In this document: positions 45,028-54,906 of the stretch, in pieces | Position numbering within the stretch: the first letter of the stretch is position 1 | How the letters are laid out: each line of letters opens with the position of its first letter | Assembly (NCBI RefSeq): GCF_902459585.1 | Contig: NZ_CABPSC010000001.1 | Location: forward strand, 124,001 to 188,000 | Direction: 5' to 3' | DNA length: 64,000 bases | Source of the DNA: Pandoraea nosoerga | Lineage (GTDB): Bacteria > Pseudomonadota > Gammaproteobacteria > Burkholderiales > Burkholderiaceae | Program-made: the position numbers and the translations under genes | The notes under the pieces: model-generated | What the model saw: only the letters and a program-made list of their open reading frames with translations | The model's database searches: none | Told to the model about the DNA's origin: nothing

Positions 45028-46740
45028 TCAGACGGCCTTGGCCACGTCGCGCATCACGGCGTCGAAGAACCCGGCCCGGGCGTCGGCATCGCTGCGCGCA
45101 TAGGCGCGGTTGATACCGCTGATGACCGCGCGGATCGAAGCCGTCGTCAGATTCGCGTCGATCCCCACGCCGAAGGCGCTGCCCACGATCGCCTCGCCCG
45201 CCATTTCGGCAATGGCGATGGCGCGGGCGTCGGCGCCCTGCGTGAGCGCCCGCTCTTCGTAGTGCTGCACGCGCACCGGCGTGCGCATCGCGTTCATCAG
45301 GGCGTCCAGCGGACCGTTGCCGGTGCCCGAGACCGTCGTGCGCTGGCCATGGATGTCGACGGTCACGGCGATGTGCTGACGACCTTCGCGCTCGGAGAGC
45401 GTATGGCCGACGTAGGCGACGGGCTCGTGCGACCTCACGTATTCGCCCTGGAACAATTGCCAGATCTGTGCCGCCGTGACTTCGGCGCCCGTCTCGTCGG
45501 TATAGCGCTGCACGGCCGAGCTGAAATCGACTTGCAGGCGGCGCGGCATCTGCACGCCGTATGACTGCTCGAGCAGATAGGCGATGCCGCCCTTGCCCGA
45601 CTGGCTGTTCACACGAATGATCGAGTCGTAGGTGCGACCGAGGTCGCTCGGATCGATGGGCAGGTACGGCACTTCCCAGATCGCGTCCGGCTGCTGCGCG
45701 GCGAGGCCCTTCTTGATGGCGTCCTGGTGCGAGCCCGAGAACGCGGTGAAGACCAGATCGCCCACGTAAGGATGGCGCGGATGCACGGGCAGTTGCGTGC
45801 ATGCCTCGGCCGTGCGCGCGATGTCGTTGATGTTCGAGAAGTCGAGCCCCGGATCCACGCCTTGGGTGTAGAGGTTCAGCGCCAGCGTGACGAGGTCGAC
45901 GTTGCCGGTGCGCTCGCCGTTGCCGAACAGGCAGCCTTCGATGCGATCGGCGCCGGCCATGACGGCCAGCTCGGCCGCCGCGACCGCGGTGCCGCGGTCG
46001 TTGTGCGGGTGCACGGACAGGATCAGCGAATCGCGGCGCGCCAGATTACGGTGCATCCATTCGATCTGATCGGCGTAATAGTTCGGCGTACCGATTTCCA
46101 CCGTGGCCGGCAGGTTGACGATGCACTTGCGCTCGGGCGTGGGCTGCCAGACGTCGAAAACGGCATCGCACACTTCCTTGGCAAACTCGAGCTCCGTGCC
46201 GGTAAACGTCTCCGGGCTGTATTGCAGCGTCCATTGCGTCTCGGGCGCGGCGTCCGCACAGCGCTTGATCGTCCTGGCGGCAGCCACGGCGAGCGCCTTC
46301 ACGCCCGGCTGATCGAGGTTGAAGACAATGCGCCGGAATTCCGGAGCCGTGGCGTTGTACAGGTGAACGATGGCCCGGGGCGCGCCCTTGAGCGCCGCGA
46401 AGGTGCGCTCGATGAGGTCGTCGCGAGCTTGCGTGAGGACTTCGATGGTGACGTCCTCGGGAATATGGCCGCCTTCGATCAGTTCGCGAACGAAGTTGAA
46501 GTCGGTGTCGGACGCCGACGGGAACGCCACTTCGATTTCCTTGAAACCGATGGCCACGAGCGTCTTGAACATACGCATCTTGCGCTGGGCGTCCATCGGC
46601 TCGAACAGGGCCTGGTTGCCGTCGCGCAGATCGGTGCTCATCCAGATCGGCGCGCGCGTGATGGTGCGGCTCGGCCATTGTCGGTCCGCAATGTTGACCG
46701 GCGTGAACGGGCGGTATTTCGTGGCAGGGTTCTTCAGCAT
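45028..46740 (-). CDS. leuA: 2-isopropylmalate synthase (LeuA type 2)
   Basis: A 570-residue enzyme starting [17 protein letters not shown]. The HMGL-like barrel has [11 protein letters not shown] (about residues 35-45) and the [14 protein letters not shown] motif (metal-binding His pair), followed by the C-terminal LeuA dimer/regulatory domain where leucine feedback occurs. It condenses acetyl-CoA with 2-ketoisovalerate in leucine biosynthesis. Type 2 LeuA is the long form of actinobacteria and many proteobacteria. It is preceded by a leader peptide (46875-46961) and stands apart from leuCDB. Confidence 0.95.
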   Translation of the reverse strand: MLKNPATKYRPFTPVNIADRQWPSRTITRAPIWMSTDLRDGNQALFEPMDAQRKMRMFKTLVAIGFKEIEVAFPSASDTDFNFVRELIEGGHIPEDVTIEVLTQARDDLIERTFAALKGAPRAIVHLYNATAPEFRRIVFNLDQPGVKALAVAAARTIKRCADAAPETQWTLQYSPETFTGTELEFAKEVCDAVFDVWQPTPERKCIVNLPATVEIGTPNYYADQIEWMHRNLARRDSLILSVHPHNDRGTAVAAAELAVMAGADRIEGCLFGNGERTGNVDLVTLALNLYTQGVDPGLDFSNINDIARTAEACTQLPVHPRHPYVGDLVFTAFSGSHQDAIKKGLAAQQPDAIWEVPYLPIDPSDLGRTYDSIIRVNSQSGKGGIAYLLEQSYGVQMPRRLQVDFSSAVQRYTDETGAEVTAAQIWQLFQGEYVRSHEPVAYVGHTLSEREGRQHIAVTVDIHGQRTTVSGTGNGPLDALMNAMRTPVRVQHYEERALTQGADARAIAIAEMAGEAIVGSAFGVGIDANLTTASIRAVISGINRAYARSDADARAGFFDAVMRDVAKAV

Positions 46741-46801
46741 GGCGTTGTCTCGATTGTCGGCAAAAGTGGCAACCGGACGACGCATGAGCGCAAAGCAGCT
46801 A

Positions 46802-46835
46802 CGACCTCCGGTTGGATGAACCGGGGCTCAGGTCG
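46802..46835 (-). promoter_or_regulatory. leuA leader RNA hairpin
   Basis: In the minus-strand RNA, CGACCT...AGGTCG and CCGGTT-CATCC-AACCGG stack into a 12-bp stem with one 5-nt bulge, 40 bp downstream of the leader peptide stop and 61 bp upstream of leuA. No U run follows, so it may act as an antiterminator, pause or translation-blocking structure rather than a classical terminator. Confidence 0.4.
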
Positions 46836-46874
46836 GCGTAACTGGGGAAAATCAGCGGTGCTTCAGTGAGGAAT

Positions 46875-46961
46875 TCAGACGATGCACGCGCGCAGCAACG
46901 GACCAAGCCCGGTGGAGCGGGCTAGTAGTCGTAGCGAGAGGGTGAATTGCGCGGTGATCAT
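46875..46961 (-). CDS. leuL: leuA leader peptide (28 residues, leucine-rich)
   Basis: The minus-strand ORF from ATG 46961 encodes 28 residues, seven of them leucine. In the core SLRLLA, codons 10, 12 and 13 are CTA (CTA-CGA-CTA-CTA), the rarest leucine codon in this GC-rich sequence, directly before a hairpin-forming stretch (AGCCCG-CTCCAC-CGGGCT). This is the design of leucine attenuators. An in-frame ATG at 46970 could add three residues. A -35 TTGACA (46993-46998, minus strand) with TTTCAT 18 bp on would start transcription at or near the AUG. No ribosome-binding site is evident. Confidence 0.6.
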   Translation of the reverse strand: MITAQFTLSLRLLARSTGLGPLLRACIV

Positions 46962-47151
46962 GTGGCACATGAAAGCACAGATTTTCGGAACCTGTCAACC
47001 ATGATGTGTCGCCTCGTGGATCTCGCGACGGACGGCCTGCCCCCTGCCCTGCCCCTGACCCCACTTCTCAGGTTGCGGCGCGGCGATGTCTTCGATATGG
47101 TGTGAGCCTATGGGATAACCGAAGCTCAGCCTCGAAACCCGACGGATCGAC

Positions 47152-48501
47152 ATGCTCAGCCGTCGGCGCCAATCCCGGTGTCGTGCGGGACATGTCACGA
47201 CATCGGAGACTGCTGTGGCATCCGTGCGCGCCTCATCCCCTCCTGCCTCGTGCGCCGCCGGCGCATCGAGCGCGCCCATCGCCCACGACAACAGGGTCGC
47301 CGCGGACGCGGCGCCCTCCTCGCCCCGGCCGCGCGGCGCCGCGCAGGTCGGATGGCTCGCGCTGACGGTGTTTCTCGCCGGCATTGCCGAGAACATCTGC
47401 ACCGGCATACTTCCGGCGCTCTCGGCGGGCCTCGGCGTATCGACGGCCTCCGCCGGGCAGCTCACGACGGTCTTCTCGGCCGTATTCGCGCTCTGGGCGT
47501 TCGTCATGGCCGCGTGGCTATCGCGCTTCGAACGCCGTCGCGCCCTCCTCGCGGCGATCGCGATCTTCAGCGCGAGCAACCTCGCTGCTGCGGGCGCACC
47601 GGGTTATGCGGCGCTGTTCGCCGCGCGCATCGCCATGGCGGCGAGTTGCGCCACCATTGTGCTGCTGTGCTCACGCCTGGCCGCGGAAATCACGCCGCCG
47701 GACTATCACGGGCGCGCCGTCGGCATGATCTTCATGGGAATCAGCGCGTCGCTGGTGCTCGGCGTGCCGCTGGGCATGACGCTCGAACACTGGGCGGGCT
47801 GGCGCAGCGTGTTTGCCGCCATCGGACTCGCGAGCGCGCCGCTCGTCTTCGTGCTGTGGCGGGTGTTGCCGGCTCGCACGCCGCCCGCGGCGCTCACCCT
47901 GCGCGCGTATGTGCGGGCGCTTTGCCAGCCGCGACGCCTTGCCGCGCAGGGCGTGACGATCGCGATGCTCGGTGGGCACTTCACGCTGTTCGCTTACCTC
48001 GCGCCATATCTCCAGTCGGTCGTCGCGCCGTCAGCCGGCGAAATGAGCCTGTGGTTTCTTGCGTTCGGCGTGGCCGGCGTGGGCGGCGCATGGCTTGGCG
48101 GATGGGCTGCGGACCGGGCCGGGCCGATGCGCTCGCTGCGCGGCTGTCCGGCGCTGTTTCTCGCCGCGATGGCGTGCGTGCCGCTTGCCGCCATGGGCGT
48201 CGGGGCGGCAGCAGGCGCCCTGCCCGTCCTGTTGTTGCTGGCCGCGATGATGGTGTGGGGCTCGCTCTCGTGGTCGATTTCGCCGGTGGTGCAGAACCAT
48301 CTGATCCGCGTGGCGCCGCACGATGCCGACGCCAACGTGGGCGTGAACGTCGCCGCCATGCACGTGGGCGTGGCGCTCGGCGCGGGCGTCGGCGGTGCGC
48401 TGGTGGGCGCCGGTGCGCTCGCGCTCACGCCGTGGGTCGGCTGCGCACTCGTCGCGCTGGCGGTGGGGCTCGCCTGGAGCGCCACGCGCGAGCGCCCCTG
48501 A
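47152..48501 (+). CDS. MFS transporter (DHA1-type efflux)
   Basis: A 449-residue protein with a long Ala/Ser-rich N-terminal tail (about 65 residues) before 12 TM segments beginning VGWLALTVFLAGIAENICTGILPALS. The second TM region SRFERRRALLAAIAIFSASNLAAA carries the loop 2-3 motif. Overall it resembles DHA1 exporters (purine, arabinose or drug efflux). The start is uncertain: ATG 47152 has no good ribosome-binding site, and a GTG further in (about 47218) would shorten the tail. Substrate unknown. Confidence 0.75.
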   Translation: MLSRRRQSRCRAGHVTTSETAVASVRASSPPASCAAGASSAPIAHDNRVAADAAPSSPRPRGAAQVGWLALTVFLAGIAENICTGILPALSAGLGVSTASAGQLTTVFSAVFALWAFVMAAWLSRFERRRALLAAIAIFSASNLAAAGAPGYAALFAARIAMAASCATIVLLCSRLAAEITPPDYHGRAVGMIFMGISASLVLGVPLGMTLEHWAGWRSVFAAIGLASAPLVFVLWRVLPARTPPAALTLRAYVRALCQPRRLAAQGVTIAMLGGHFTLFAYLAPYLQSVVAPSAGEMSLWFLAFGVAGVGGAWLGGWAADRAGPMRSLRGCPALFLAAMACVPLAAMGVGAAAGALPVLLLLAAMMVWGSLSWSISPVVQNHLIRVAPHDADANVGVNVAAMHVGVALGAGVGGALVGAGALALTPWVGCALVALAVGLAWSATRERP

Positions 48502-48531
48502 GCGCCGTGCCCGCCAGGGCGGCGCCGGGGC

Positions 48532-49005
48532 TCAGGCCGAGAGCGGCACGGCGGAGGTGCATTTGATTTCGTCGAGGCAGACGCTCGACTTCACCGCGCT
48601 CACGCCGGGAATGCGCATGAGCGTGTCGAGCAGGAATTCGGACAGCGCCTTGAGGTCGCGCGCCACGACCTTGAGCACGTAGTCGATGTCCCCCGTCACC
48701 GAAAAACATTCCTGAATCTGCGCGAGTTCGGCGACGAGGCCCTTGAAGTTCGACAGGTCGCGAATGTGTCCGCGCTCCATCGTCACGTGAACGAAGGCCA
48801 CGACGCTAAAGCCAAGACGCTGCGCGTCGAGCCGCGTGTCGTAACCCTTGATCACGCCCATCTCCTCGAGCCGCCGGTGGCGCCGCAGCGTCTGCGCCGG
48901 CGAAAGCTTGATCGCCTCGGCCAGCTCGAGGTTGGAAATCCGCCCGTTCGACTGCAAAATGCCGAGCAACCGGACGTCGATCCGATCGATCTCGATGTTG
49001 TGCAT
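48532..49005 (-). CDS. Lrp/AsnC-family transcriptional regulator
   Basis: A 157-residue protein with N-terminal HTH (IDVRLLGILQSNGRISNLELAEAIKLSPAQTLRRHRRLEEMGVI) and a C-terminal RAM domain (LAQIQECFSVTGDIDYVLKVVARDLKALSEFLLDTLMRIPGV). It is divergent from hppD and so probably senses an aromatic amino acid or its keto acid and controls hppD. A 28-bp near-perfect palindrome directly upstream of its start is a likely autoregulatory site. Confidence 0.9.
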   Translation of the reverse strand: MHNIEIDRIDVRLLGILQSNGRISNLELAEAIKLSPAQTLRRHRRLEEMGVIKGYDTRLDAQRLGFSVVAFVHVTMERGHIRDLSNFKGLVAELAQIQECFSVTGDIDYVLKVVARDLKALSEFLLDTLMRIPGVSAVKSSVCLDEIKCTSAVPLSA

Positions 49006-49009
49006 CTTA

Positions 49010-49037
49010 ATTTCTCCACATATCGATATGGAGAAAT
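49010..49037. promoter_or_regulatory. 28-bp palindrome, probable Lrp/AsnC operator
   Basis: ATTTCTCCA (49010-49018) and its counterpart TGGAGAAAT (49029-49037) are perfect complements around an ATATCGATAT-type centre. It starts 4 bp upstream of the regulator ATG and about 20 bp from a possible hppD promoter. Confidence 0.65.
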
Positions 49038-49057
49038 ATTAATGCACAACCTAGGGT

Positions 49058-49087
49058 TTGCCTGTGTTCGTAACGAAATCCTATTTT
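49058..49087 (+). promoter_or_regulatory. Possible hppD promoter
   Basis: TTGCCT (49058-49063) and TATTTT (49082-49087) with an 18-bp spacer, just right of the Lrp palindrome. It would give a long 5' UTR of about 230 nt before hppD. The intervening 49090-49327 stretch shows no gene. Confidence 0.35.
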
Positions 49088-49327
49088 GCGACGCACCACT
49101 TACACTGGGCGCCGTAAACGGTCGCAAACGCGCTCGCGCGAGCCGCAGACAGGCGAGTTTCGTCGCACGGAACGGCGGGAAAGCCATTTCCCGACCCATC
49201 GGTCAGCAAACCACAATTTTGTTGCACCCTCCGCGCCCATACCCAAGCGCTTCGGCGCCAAACCGCCGGGCAGTGCAATGCGTCCAACGAATTCACCACC
49301 TCACAAACTCATTGAGCCGAGACGATC

Positions 49328-50401
49328 ATGGCCGACCTTTTTGACAACCCGATGCAACTGATGGGCTTCGAATTCGTGGAATTCGCCTCGCCCACGCCGA
49401 ACGTGCTCGAACCGATTTTCGAGAAGATGGGCTTTTCGCTCGTCGCACGTCACCGCTCGAAGGACGTGCTGCTCTACCGCCAGGGCGACATCAACTTCAT
49501 CGTCAACCGCGAGCCGAACAGCGAAGCCGCCTACTTCGCGGCCGAGCACGGCCCGAGCGCGTGCGGCATGGCGTTCCGCGTGAAGGATTCGCACAAGGCC
49601 TACGCGCGCGCGCTCGAACTGGGCGCCCAGCCTGTCGAGATCGCCACCGGTCCGATGGAGCTGCGTCTGCCCGCGATCAAGGGCATCGGCGGCGCGCCGC
49701 TGTATCTGATCGACCGTTTCGAGGAAGGCAAGTCGATCTATGACATCGACTTCGAATACATCGAAGGCGTGGATCGCCATCCGCTCGGTCACGGTCTGCG
49801 CCTGATCGATCACCTCACGCACAACGTCTACCGCGGCCGCATGGCGTACTGGGCCAATTTCTACGAGAAGCTGTTCAACTTCCGCGAGATCCGCTACTTC
49901 GACATCTCCGGCGAGTACACGGGCCTCACGTCGAAGGCCATGACCGCCCCCGATGGTAAAATCCGCATTCCCCTGAACGAGGAATCGGCCAAGGGCAGCG
50001 GCCAGATCGAGGAATTCCTGATGGCCTTCAACGGCGAAGGGATTCAGCACATTGCATTCCTCACGGACAACCTGATCGAGGTCATCGACAACCTGCAAAT
50101 GGCCGGTGTCGAACTCATGAGCGCACCGAACGACTTCTACTACGACGCGCTCGAGACCCGTCTGCCGGGCCACGGCCAGCCGGTCGGCGAGCTCAAGTCG
50201 CGCGGCATCCTGCTCGACGGCACGACCGAAGGCGGCAAGCCGCGCCTGCTGCTGCAGATCTTCTCGAAGACGCTGCTCGGCCCGGTGTTCTTCGAGTTCA
50301 TCCAGCGTGAAGGCGACGACGGCTTCGGCGAAGGCAACTTCAAGGCGCTGTTCGAATCGCTCGAGCGCGACCAGATCGAGCGCGGCACGCTCAAGGTCTG
50401 A
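49328..50401 (+). CDS. hppD: 4-hydroxyphenylpyruvate dioxygenase
   Basis: A 357-residue Fe(II) dioxygenase converting 4-hydroxyphenylpyruvate to homogentisate. Conserved landmarks are [15 protein letters not shown] (first iron His), [15 protein letters not shown] (second iron His) and [26 protein letters not shown] near the C-terminus (iron Glu and substrate-contacting residues). The length and motifs are those of bacterial HppD. It is divergent from an Lrp/AsnC gene and followed by an aromatic amino acid permease and tyrB, forming a tyrosine/phenylalanine breakdown block. The hmg genes for later steps are not in the window. Confidence 0.96.
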   Translation: MADLFDNPMQLMGFEFVEFASPTPNVLEPIFEKMGFSLVARHRSKDVLLYRQGDINFIVNREPNSEAAYFAAEHGPSACGMAFRVKDSHKAYARALELGAQPVEIATGPMELRLPAIKGIGGAPLYLIDRFEEGKSIYDIDFEYIEGVDRHPLGHGLRLIDHLTHNVYRGRMAYWANFYEKLFNFREIRYFDISGEYTGLTSKAMTAPDGKIRIPLNEESAKGSGQIEEFLMAFNGEGIQHIAFLTDNLIEVIDNLQMAGVELMSAPNDFYYDALETRLPGHGQPVGELKSRGILLDGTTEGGKPRLLLQIFSKTLLGPVFFEFIQREGDDGFGEGNFKALFESLERDQIERGTLKV

Positions 50402-50608
50402 GTCCTGGGGAGACAACCGGCGGCCTGTGCGCCGGCACATGATCCTCGCCGGCGAGCGGGGATCCCAAAGGACACGGCGGCGGCGTCACGAGCGCCGCGC
50501 CGTGGCGGCTCAACGGTTCCGGTTCGCTCGTACAGGGCGAAAACAGAGAAGCGCGCCGCTTGGCAAGGAAGGAGGGTCTGTTCGCGGACCCTCGGGTAAG
50601 GAACAGAC

Positions 50609-51994
50609 ATGTCCCGCAACGCAGCACAAGAAGGGTCGCTCCACCGCGGCCTGAAGAATCGTCACATCCAATTGATCGCGCTTGGCGGCGCGATCGGCAC
50701 CGGCCTCTTTCTCGGCATCGCCCAAACCATCAAGACCGCCGGCCCCTCCGTTCTGCTCGGCTACGCCATCGCGGGCGTCGTCGCCTTCTTCATCATGCGC
50801 CAGTTGGGCGAGATGGTGGTCGACGAACCGGTCGCCGGCTCGTTCAGTTACTTCGCCAACAAATACTGCGGTCAGTTCGCCGGCTTCGTATCGGGCTGGA
50901 ACTACTGGGTGCTCTACGTGCTCGTGTCGATGGCCGAGCTCTCGGCTGTCGGCATCTACGTGCAGTACTGGTGGCCCGCGATTCCGACATGGGTCTCGGC
51001 GCTCGTGTGCTTCGGCATCATCAACGCCATCAACCTCACGAGCGTGAAGTCCTACGGCGAGATGGAATTCTGGTTCGCCATCATCAAGGTCGCGGCCATC
51101 GTCGGCATGATCGGCTTCGGCGGCTACCTGCTGCTCTCCGGCAACGCCGGCCCCGAGGCGAGCGTGGCCAACCTGTGGCAGCACGGCGGCTTCTTCCCGA
51201 ACGGCATGTCCGGGCTCGTCATGGCGATGGCCGTCATCATGTTCTCGTTCGGCGGCCTGGAGCTGGTCGGCATCACGGCGGCAGAGGCGGACGATCCGTC
51301 GCGCACCATCCCGCGTGCGACCAATCAGGTCATCTACCGCATTCTGATTTTCTACGTGGGTGCGCTCGGCGTGCTGCTCTCGCTGTACCCGTGGGAGAAG
51401 GTCGCGACCGGCGGCAGCCCGTTCGTGCTGATCTTCCACGAGCTCAACAGCAACTTCGTCGCGAACGTGCTCAACGCCGTGGTGCTCACCGCCGCGCTGT
51501 CCGTCTACAACAGCGGCGTGTACTGCAACAGCCGCATGCTCTACGGTCTGGCCGGTCAGGGCAACGCGCCGCGCGCGCTGCTCAAGGTCAACGCCCGCGG
51601 CATTCCACTCGTGGCGCTGGGCGTCTCCGCCGCGGCCACGGCCGTGTGCGTGGTGATCAACTACTTCATGCCCGGCAAGGCGTTCGAACTGCTGATGGGC
51701 CTCGTCGTCTCGGCACTCATCATCAACTGGGCGATGATCAGCGTGATCCACCTCGCGTTCCGCCGCGCCAAGGCGCGCGCCGGCGAGACGACCTCGTTCC
51801 GGAGCGTCGCCTATCCGCTCACGAACTACCTGTGCCTGGCCTTTCTCGCCGGCATCCTGGTCGTGATGTACCTGATCCCGGATCTGCGCATTTCCGTGTA
51901 TCTGATCCCGGTGTGGCTGCTCGTGCTGGGCGTGGGCTACCGCCTTCGCACGAAGCACGGCGCCGTGCCGGTGCCGGCCGGCGTCACGCGCTGA
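50609..51994 (+). CDS. aroP: Aromatic amino acid permease (AroP/PheP type, APC family)
   Basis: A 461-residue, 12-TM amino acid permease. The start LHRGLKNRHIQLIALGGAIGTGLFLG is the AAT-family TM1 signature, and GMSGLVMAMAVIMFSFGGLELVGITAAEADDPSRTIPRA is the conserved TM6 block. Lying between hppD and tyrB, it most likely imports Phe, Tyr or Trp by proton symport. The 5' leader contains a hairpin, GAGGGTC (50572-50578) with GACCCTC (50587-50593), just upstream of the ribosome-binding site. Confidence 0.85.
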   Translation: MSRNAAQEGSLHRGLKNRHIQLIALGGAIGTGLFLGIAQTIKTAGPSVLLGYAIAGVVAFFIMRQLGEMVVDEPVAGSFSYFANKYCGQFAGFVSGWNYWVLYVLVSMAELSAVGIYVQYWWPAIPTWVSALVCFGIINAINLTSVKSYGEMEFWFAIIKVAAIVGMIGFGGYLLLSGNAGPEASVANLWQHGGFFPNGMSGLVMAMAVIMFSFGGLELVGITAAEADDPSRTIPRATNQVIYRILIFYVGALGVLLSLYPWEKVATGGSPFVLIFHELNSNFVANVLNAVVLTAALSVYNSGVYCNSRMLYGLAGQGNAPRALLKVNARGIPLVALGVSAAATAVCVVINYFMPGKAFELLMGLVVSALIINWAMISVIHLAFRRAKARAGETTSFRSVAYPLTNYLCLAFLAGILVVMYLIPDLRISVYLIPVWLLVLGVGYRLRTKHGAVPVPAGVTR

Positions 51995-52215
51995 GGCCGT
52001 GTCCCGGGCCGCGCGCCCGGGATAACGCGCAACGCACCCAACGCGCCGGCTGACCGGTCGGCCGGTGGCCGGCCGCCCACGCCCGGGCATACCCGGCAAC
52101 GCCACACTAGCGGTATCATCAGTCGTTTGGCGCCATCGGCATTGCGCCGGGCGACCCGCTCCGCGGGCCCGCGGGGCCGCCGCACCGACTTTCTCTCGTT
52201 ATTCCAGGAACTGCC

Positions 52216-53415
52216 ATGTTCGAACATATCGATGCCTACCCCGGCGATCCGATCCTCTCGCTCAACGAGAACTTCGCGAAGGATCCGCGTGCCAACAAGG
52301 TCAACCTGAGCATCGGCATCTATTACGACGACGATGGCCGTCTGCCGGTCATGCAGGCCGTGCGCGAGGCCGAAGCGCTGCTGCTCGCCGAAGTCGGCCC
52401 GAAGCCTTATCTGCCGATGGCGGGTTTCGCCAACTATCGCGACGTGGTGCAGGGCCTCGTCTTCGGGGAAGATTCGCCCGCGCGCGCCGACGGCCGCATC
52501 GCCACGGTTCAGACGCTCGGCGGCTCGGGCGCCCTGAAGGTCGGCGCCGACTTCATCAAGCGCTACTTCCCGGACTCGCAGGTGTGGGTGAGCGATCCGA
52601 CGTGGGACAACCACCGCTTCATCTTCGAGCGAGCCGGCTTCACGGTAAATACGTACCCGTATTACGACGAGGCGACCGGCGGCCTGCAGTTCGAAGCCAT
52701 GGTCGACGCCATCGACAAGCTGCCGGCGCGCAGCGTGGTGCTGCTGCATGCGTGCTGCCACAACCCCACGGGCGTGGACCTGAACGATGCACAGTGGGTA
52801 CAGCTCATCGAGGTGCTCGGCAAGCGCGAACTGCTGCCGTTCGTCGACATGGCCTATCAGGGCTTCGGCTCGGGCATCGACGCGGACGCGTTCGTCATCC
52901 GCGAGCTCGCGCGTCGTGGCCTGCCGGCCTTCGTCGCCAACTCGTTCTCGAAGAACTTCTCGCTGTACGGCGAGCGCTGCGGCGGCCTGTCGGTCATCTG
53001 CGAATCGGCCGAGGCGGCCGAGCGCGTGCTGGGCCAACTGACGAGCGCGGTGCGCTCGAACTACAGCAACCCGCCGACGCACGGCGCAAAAATCGTCGCG
53101 AAGGTGCTCGGCACGCCGGAACTGCGCAAGTCGTGGGAAGACGAGCTCTCGCAGATGTGTCAGCGCATCACCCGCATGCGCGGCGCGATCCACGAAGGTC
53201 TGCGCGGCCGCGTGCCCGAGACCATGCTCTCGCGCTATCTGGAGCAGCGCGGCATGTTCACCTACACGGGTCTGTCGTCCGCGCAGGTCGATGTGCTGCG
53301 CGAGCAGCACGGCGTGTACCTGATCCGCTCGGGCCGCATGTGCGTGGCCGGCCTGAACGAGAAGAACGTGGCGGTCGTGGCGGACAGCATCGCCAAGGTG
53401 CTTGGCAACGCTTGA
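52216..53415 (+). CDS. tyrB: Aromatic amino acid aminotransferase
   Basis: A 399-residue class I PLP aminotransferase of the AspC/TyrB group. LPMAGFANYRDVVQGLVFGED, HACCHNPTGVDLNDAQW (binding PLP and cofactor), and ANSFSKNFSLYGERCGGL with the PLP lysine are intact, and the C-terminal RSGRMCVAGLNEKNV arginine binds substrate carboxylate. It transaminates Tyr and Phe to 4-hydroxyphenylpyruvate and phenylpyruvate, supplying HppD. AspC-type activity is also possible; context favours tyrB. Confidence 0.92.
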   Translation: MFEHIDAYPGDPILSLNENFAKDPRANKVNLSIGIYYDDDGRLPVMQAVREAEALLLAEVGPKPYLPMAGFANYRDVVQGLVFGEDSPARADGRIATVQTLGGSGALKVGADFIKRYFPDSQVWVSDPTWDNHRFIFERAGFTVNTYPYYDEATGGLQFEAMVDAIDKLPARSVVLLHACCHNPTGVDLNDAQWVQLIEVLGKRELLPFVDMAYQGFGSGIDADAFVIRELARRGLPAFVANSFSKNFSLYGERCGGLSVICESAEAAERVLGQLTSAVRSNYSNPPTHGAKIVAKVLGTPELRKSWEDELSQMCQRITRMRGAIHEGLRGRVPETMLSRYLEQRGMFTYTGLSSAQVDVLREQHGVYLIRSGRMCVAGLNEKNVAVVADSIAKVLGNA

Positions 53416-53440
53416 GGCGCAGCCCCGGAGCGCTCACCGA

Positions 53441-53476
53441 GACACTTGCCGAAGCACTTACCTGAGCACTTACCTG
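53441..53476. repeat. Degenerate tandem 12-bp repeat x3
   Basis: AGCACTTACCTG occurs twice in tandem (53453-53476), preceded by the diverged GACACTTGCCGA, directly after the tyrB stop. Confidence 0.65.
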
Positions 53477-53507
53477 AGCACTAGGGGTCGGCGCTGCCGG
53501 CGGCACG

Positions 53508-53545
53508 AGAAGGGACGGCGAATGCCGTCCCCCGTCCCTTTCTCA
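53508..53545. terminator. Bidirectional terminator between tyrB and the alpha/beta hydrolase gene
   Basis: AAGGGACGG (53510-53518) pairs with CCGTCCCTT (53532-53540), and an alternative inner stem GGACGGC-GAAT-GCCGTCC (53513-53530) is perfect. Only short T and A tracts flank it. Its position between convergent genes fits a shared terminator. Confidence 0.65.
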
Positions 53546-53566
53546 TTGGCGCCGAGCCAAAGACGC

Positions 53567-54388
53567 TCAGCCGCGCAGGAACGCCAGCAAGTCGGCGTTG
53601 ACCTTGTCGGCGTCGATCACGCACATGCCATGCGAGCCGCCGGGATACACCTTGAGCGTCGCGTGCGGAATGATCCTGGCGCTGAGCATGCCCGCGTCGT
53701 CGATCGGCACGATCTGATCATCGTCGCCGTGCAGCACGAGCGTCGGCACGTCGATCTTCTTCAGATCCTCGGTGTAATCCACCTCAGAAAACTCCCTGAT
53801 GCAGAGGTATTGGCCGAGGTGCGAGCCCCACATGCCCTGCAGCCAGAACGCGTCGATCACGCCCTGCGACGGCTTGGCGTGCGGCCGGTTGTAGCCGTAG
53901 AACGGCATGGCGAGATCGCGGTAGAACTGCGAACGGTTGTTCGCCACGTTCGCCCGGATTTCGTCGAACACACCGATGGGCAGGCCGCCCGGGTTCCTGT
54001 CCGACTTGACCATGACGGGCGGCACGGCGCCGATGAGCACCGCCTGCGCCGCGCGGCGCGTGCCATGCCGGCCGAGATAGCGGGCGACCTCGCCGCCGCC
54101 GGTCGAGTGGCCGACGAACGTCGCTTCCGTCAGGTCGAGCCGTTCAACGAGCTCCGCCAGATCGTCGGCGTAGGTGTCCATGTCATTGCCGGTGCCGGGC
54201 TGCGCCGAGCGGCCGTGCCCACGTCGATCGTGCGCGATCACGCGGTACCCGTGCTGCACGAGAAACAGCATCTGCGCGTCCCAGGCGTCGGCCGAGAGCG
54301 GCCAGCCGTGCGAGAACACGACCGGACGGCCCTCGCCCCAGTCCTTGTAGAAAATCGTGGTGCCATCTTTCGTCTGAAAGGTGCTCAT
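53567..54388 (-). CDS. Alpha/beta hydrolase (cofactor-free haloperoxidase type)
   Basis: A 273-residue hydrolase. The catalytic triad is visible: Ser95 in [10 protein letters not shown], the Asp in [10 protein letters not shown], and His in [27 protein letters not shown] holds the oxyanion HGWP motif. Such proteins are annotated as non-haem chloroperoxidases or esterases; the halogenating activity is a side reaction through peracids. ATG at 54388 is chosen over the longer open frame. It is a single gene. Confidence 0.88.
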   Translation of the reverse strand: MSTFQTKDGTTIFYKDWGEGRPVVFSHGWPLSADAWDAQMLFLVQHGYRVIAHDRRGHGRSAQPGTGNDMDTYADDLAELVERLDLTEATFVGHSTGGGEVARYLGRHGTRRAAQAVLIGAVPPVMVKSDRNPGGLPIGVFDEIRANVANNRSQFYRDLAMPFYGYNRPHAKPSQGVIDAFWLQGMWGSHLGQYLCIREFSEVDYTEDLKKIDVPTLVLHGDDDQIVPIDDAGMLSARIIPHATLKVYPGGSHGMCVIDADKVNADLLAFLRG

Positions 54389-54906
54389 GGTGGGATCCTT
54401 GCGCGATGCGCGAATCGAAACGGCAACGAAGAACGTCGGACGCGGCACTGTGAAGGCGGGAGGCAGCGCCACGACGCGACACGGCGGGAGGCGCGGTGCG
54501 TCGCACCGGCCGGGGATCGAGCTTCACGCGCCGACGTGCGATTCGAGGGGAGGGGGGCGGCGCACCTGAAGGCTTTCATTTAATGCCGTGCGCGGCGCGC
54601 GTTCAAGGGAAGAACGCTTGATGTCGCCGTGAGCCAGATTCATGCACGAACCCACGCTGCCGTCATATGCACGGCACATAGGCGCGGCCTGCAGGCGCCG
54701 GCGCCCGGTTGCGGCGCAGCTCTGCCGCACGCGCGGGCGACGCGAGCGAGGGGGGCGGCCAGTATGCGCCGATGTGCGCCGGCACGCGCTTGCATGCGTC
54801 GGAATGCGTCGGAATGCGCGGGGTCGTTGGGCAAGCTTGCGCGCTTGGCGTTATATTGGCTGTCCCGCGGCGTTTCGAGCCGCTCGAACCGAATACGTCG
54901 ATCCCC
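54389..54906. other. 518-bp divergent region, alpha/beta hydrolase to GST
   Basis: No convincing gene. It contains tandem TGCGTCGGAA x2 (54795-54814) and a probable GST promoter, TTGGGC (54827-54832) with TATATT (54852-54857). The left part is GC-rich and unremarkable. Confidence 0.5.

Larger units (their letters stand above)
46741..47151. other. Divergent control region leuA to MFS gene
   Basis: 411 bp. The left part holds the leuA leader, its peptide and its hairpins, described separately. The right part (47000-47151) is GC-rich with no clear gene and should contain the promoter of the transporter gene. A 70-codon minus frame across 46852-47064 looks like chance. Confidence 0.5.
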
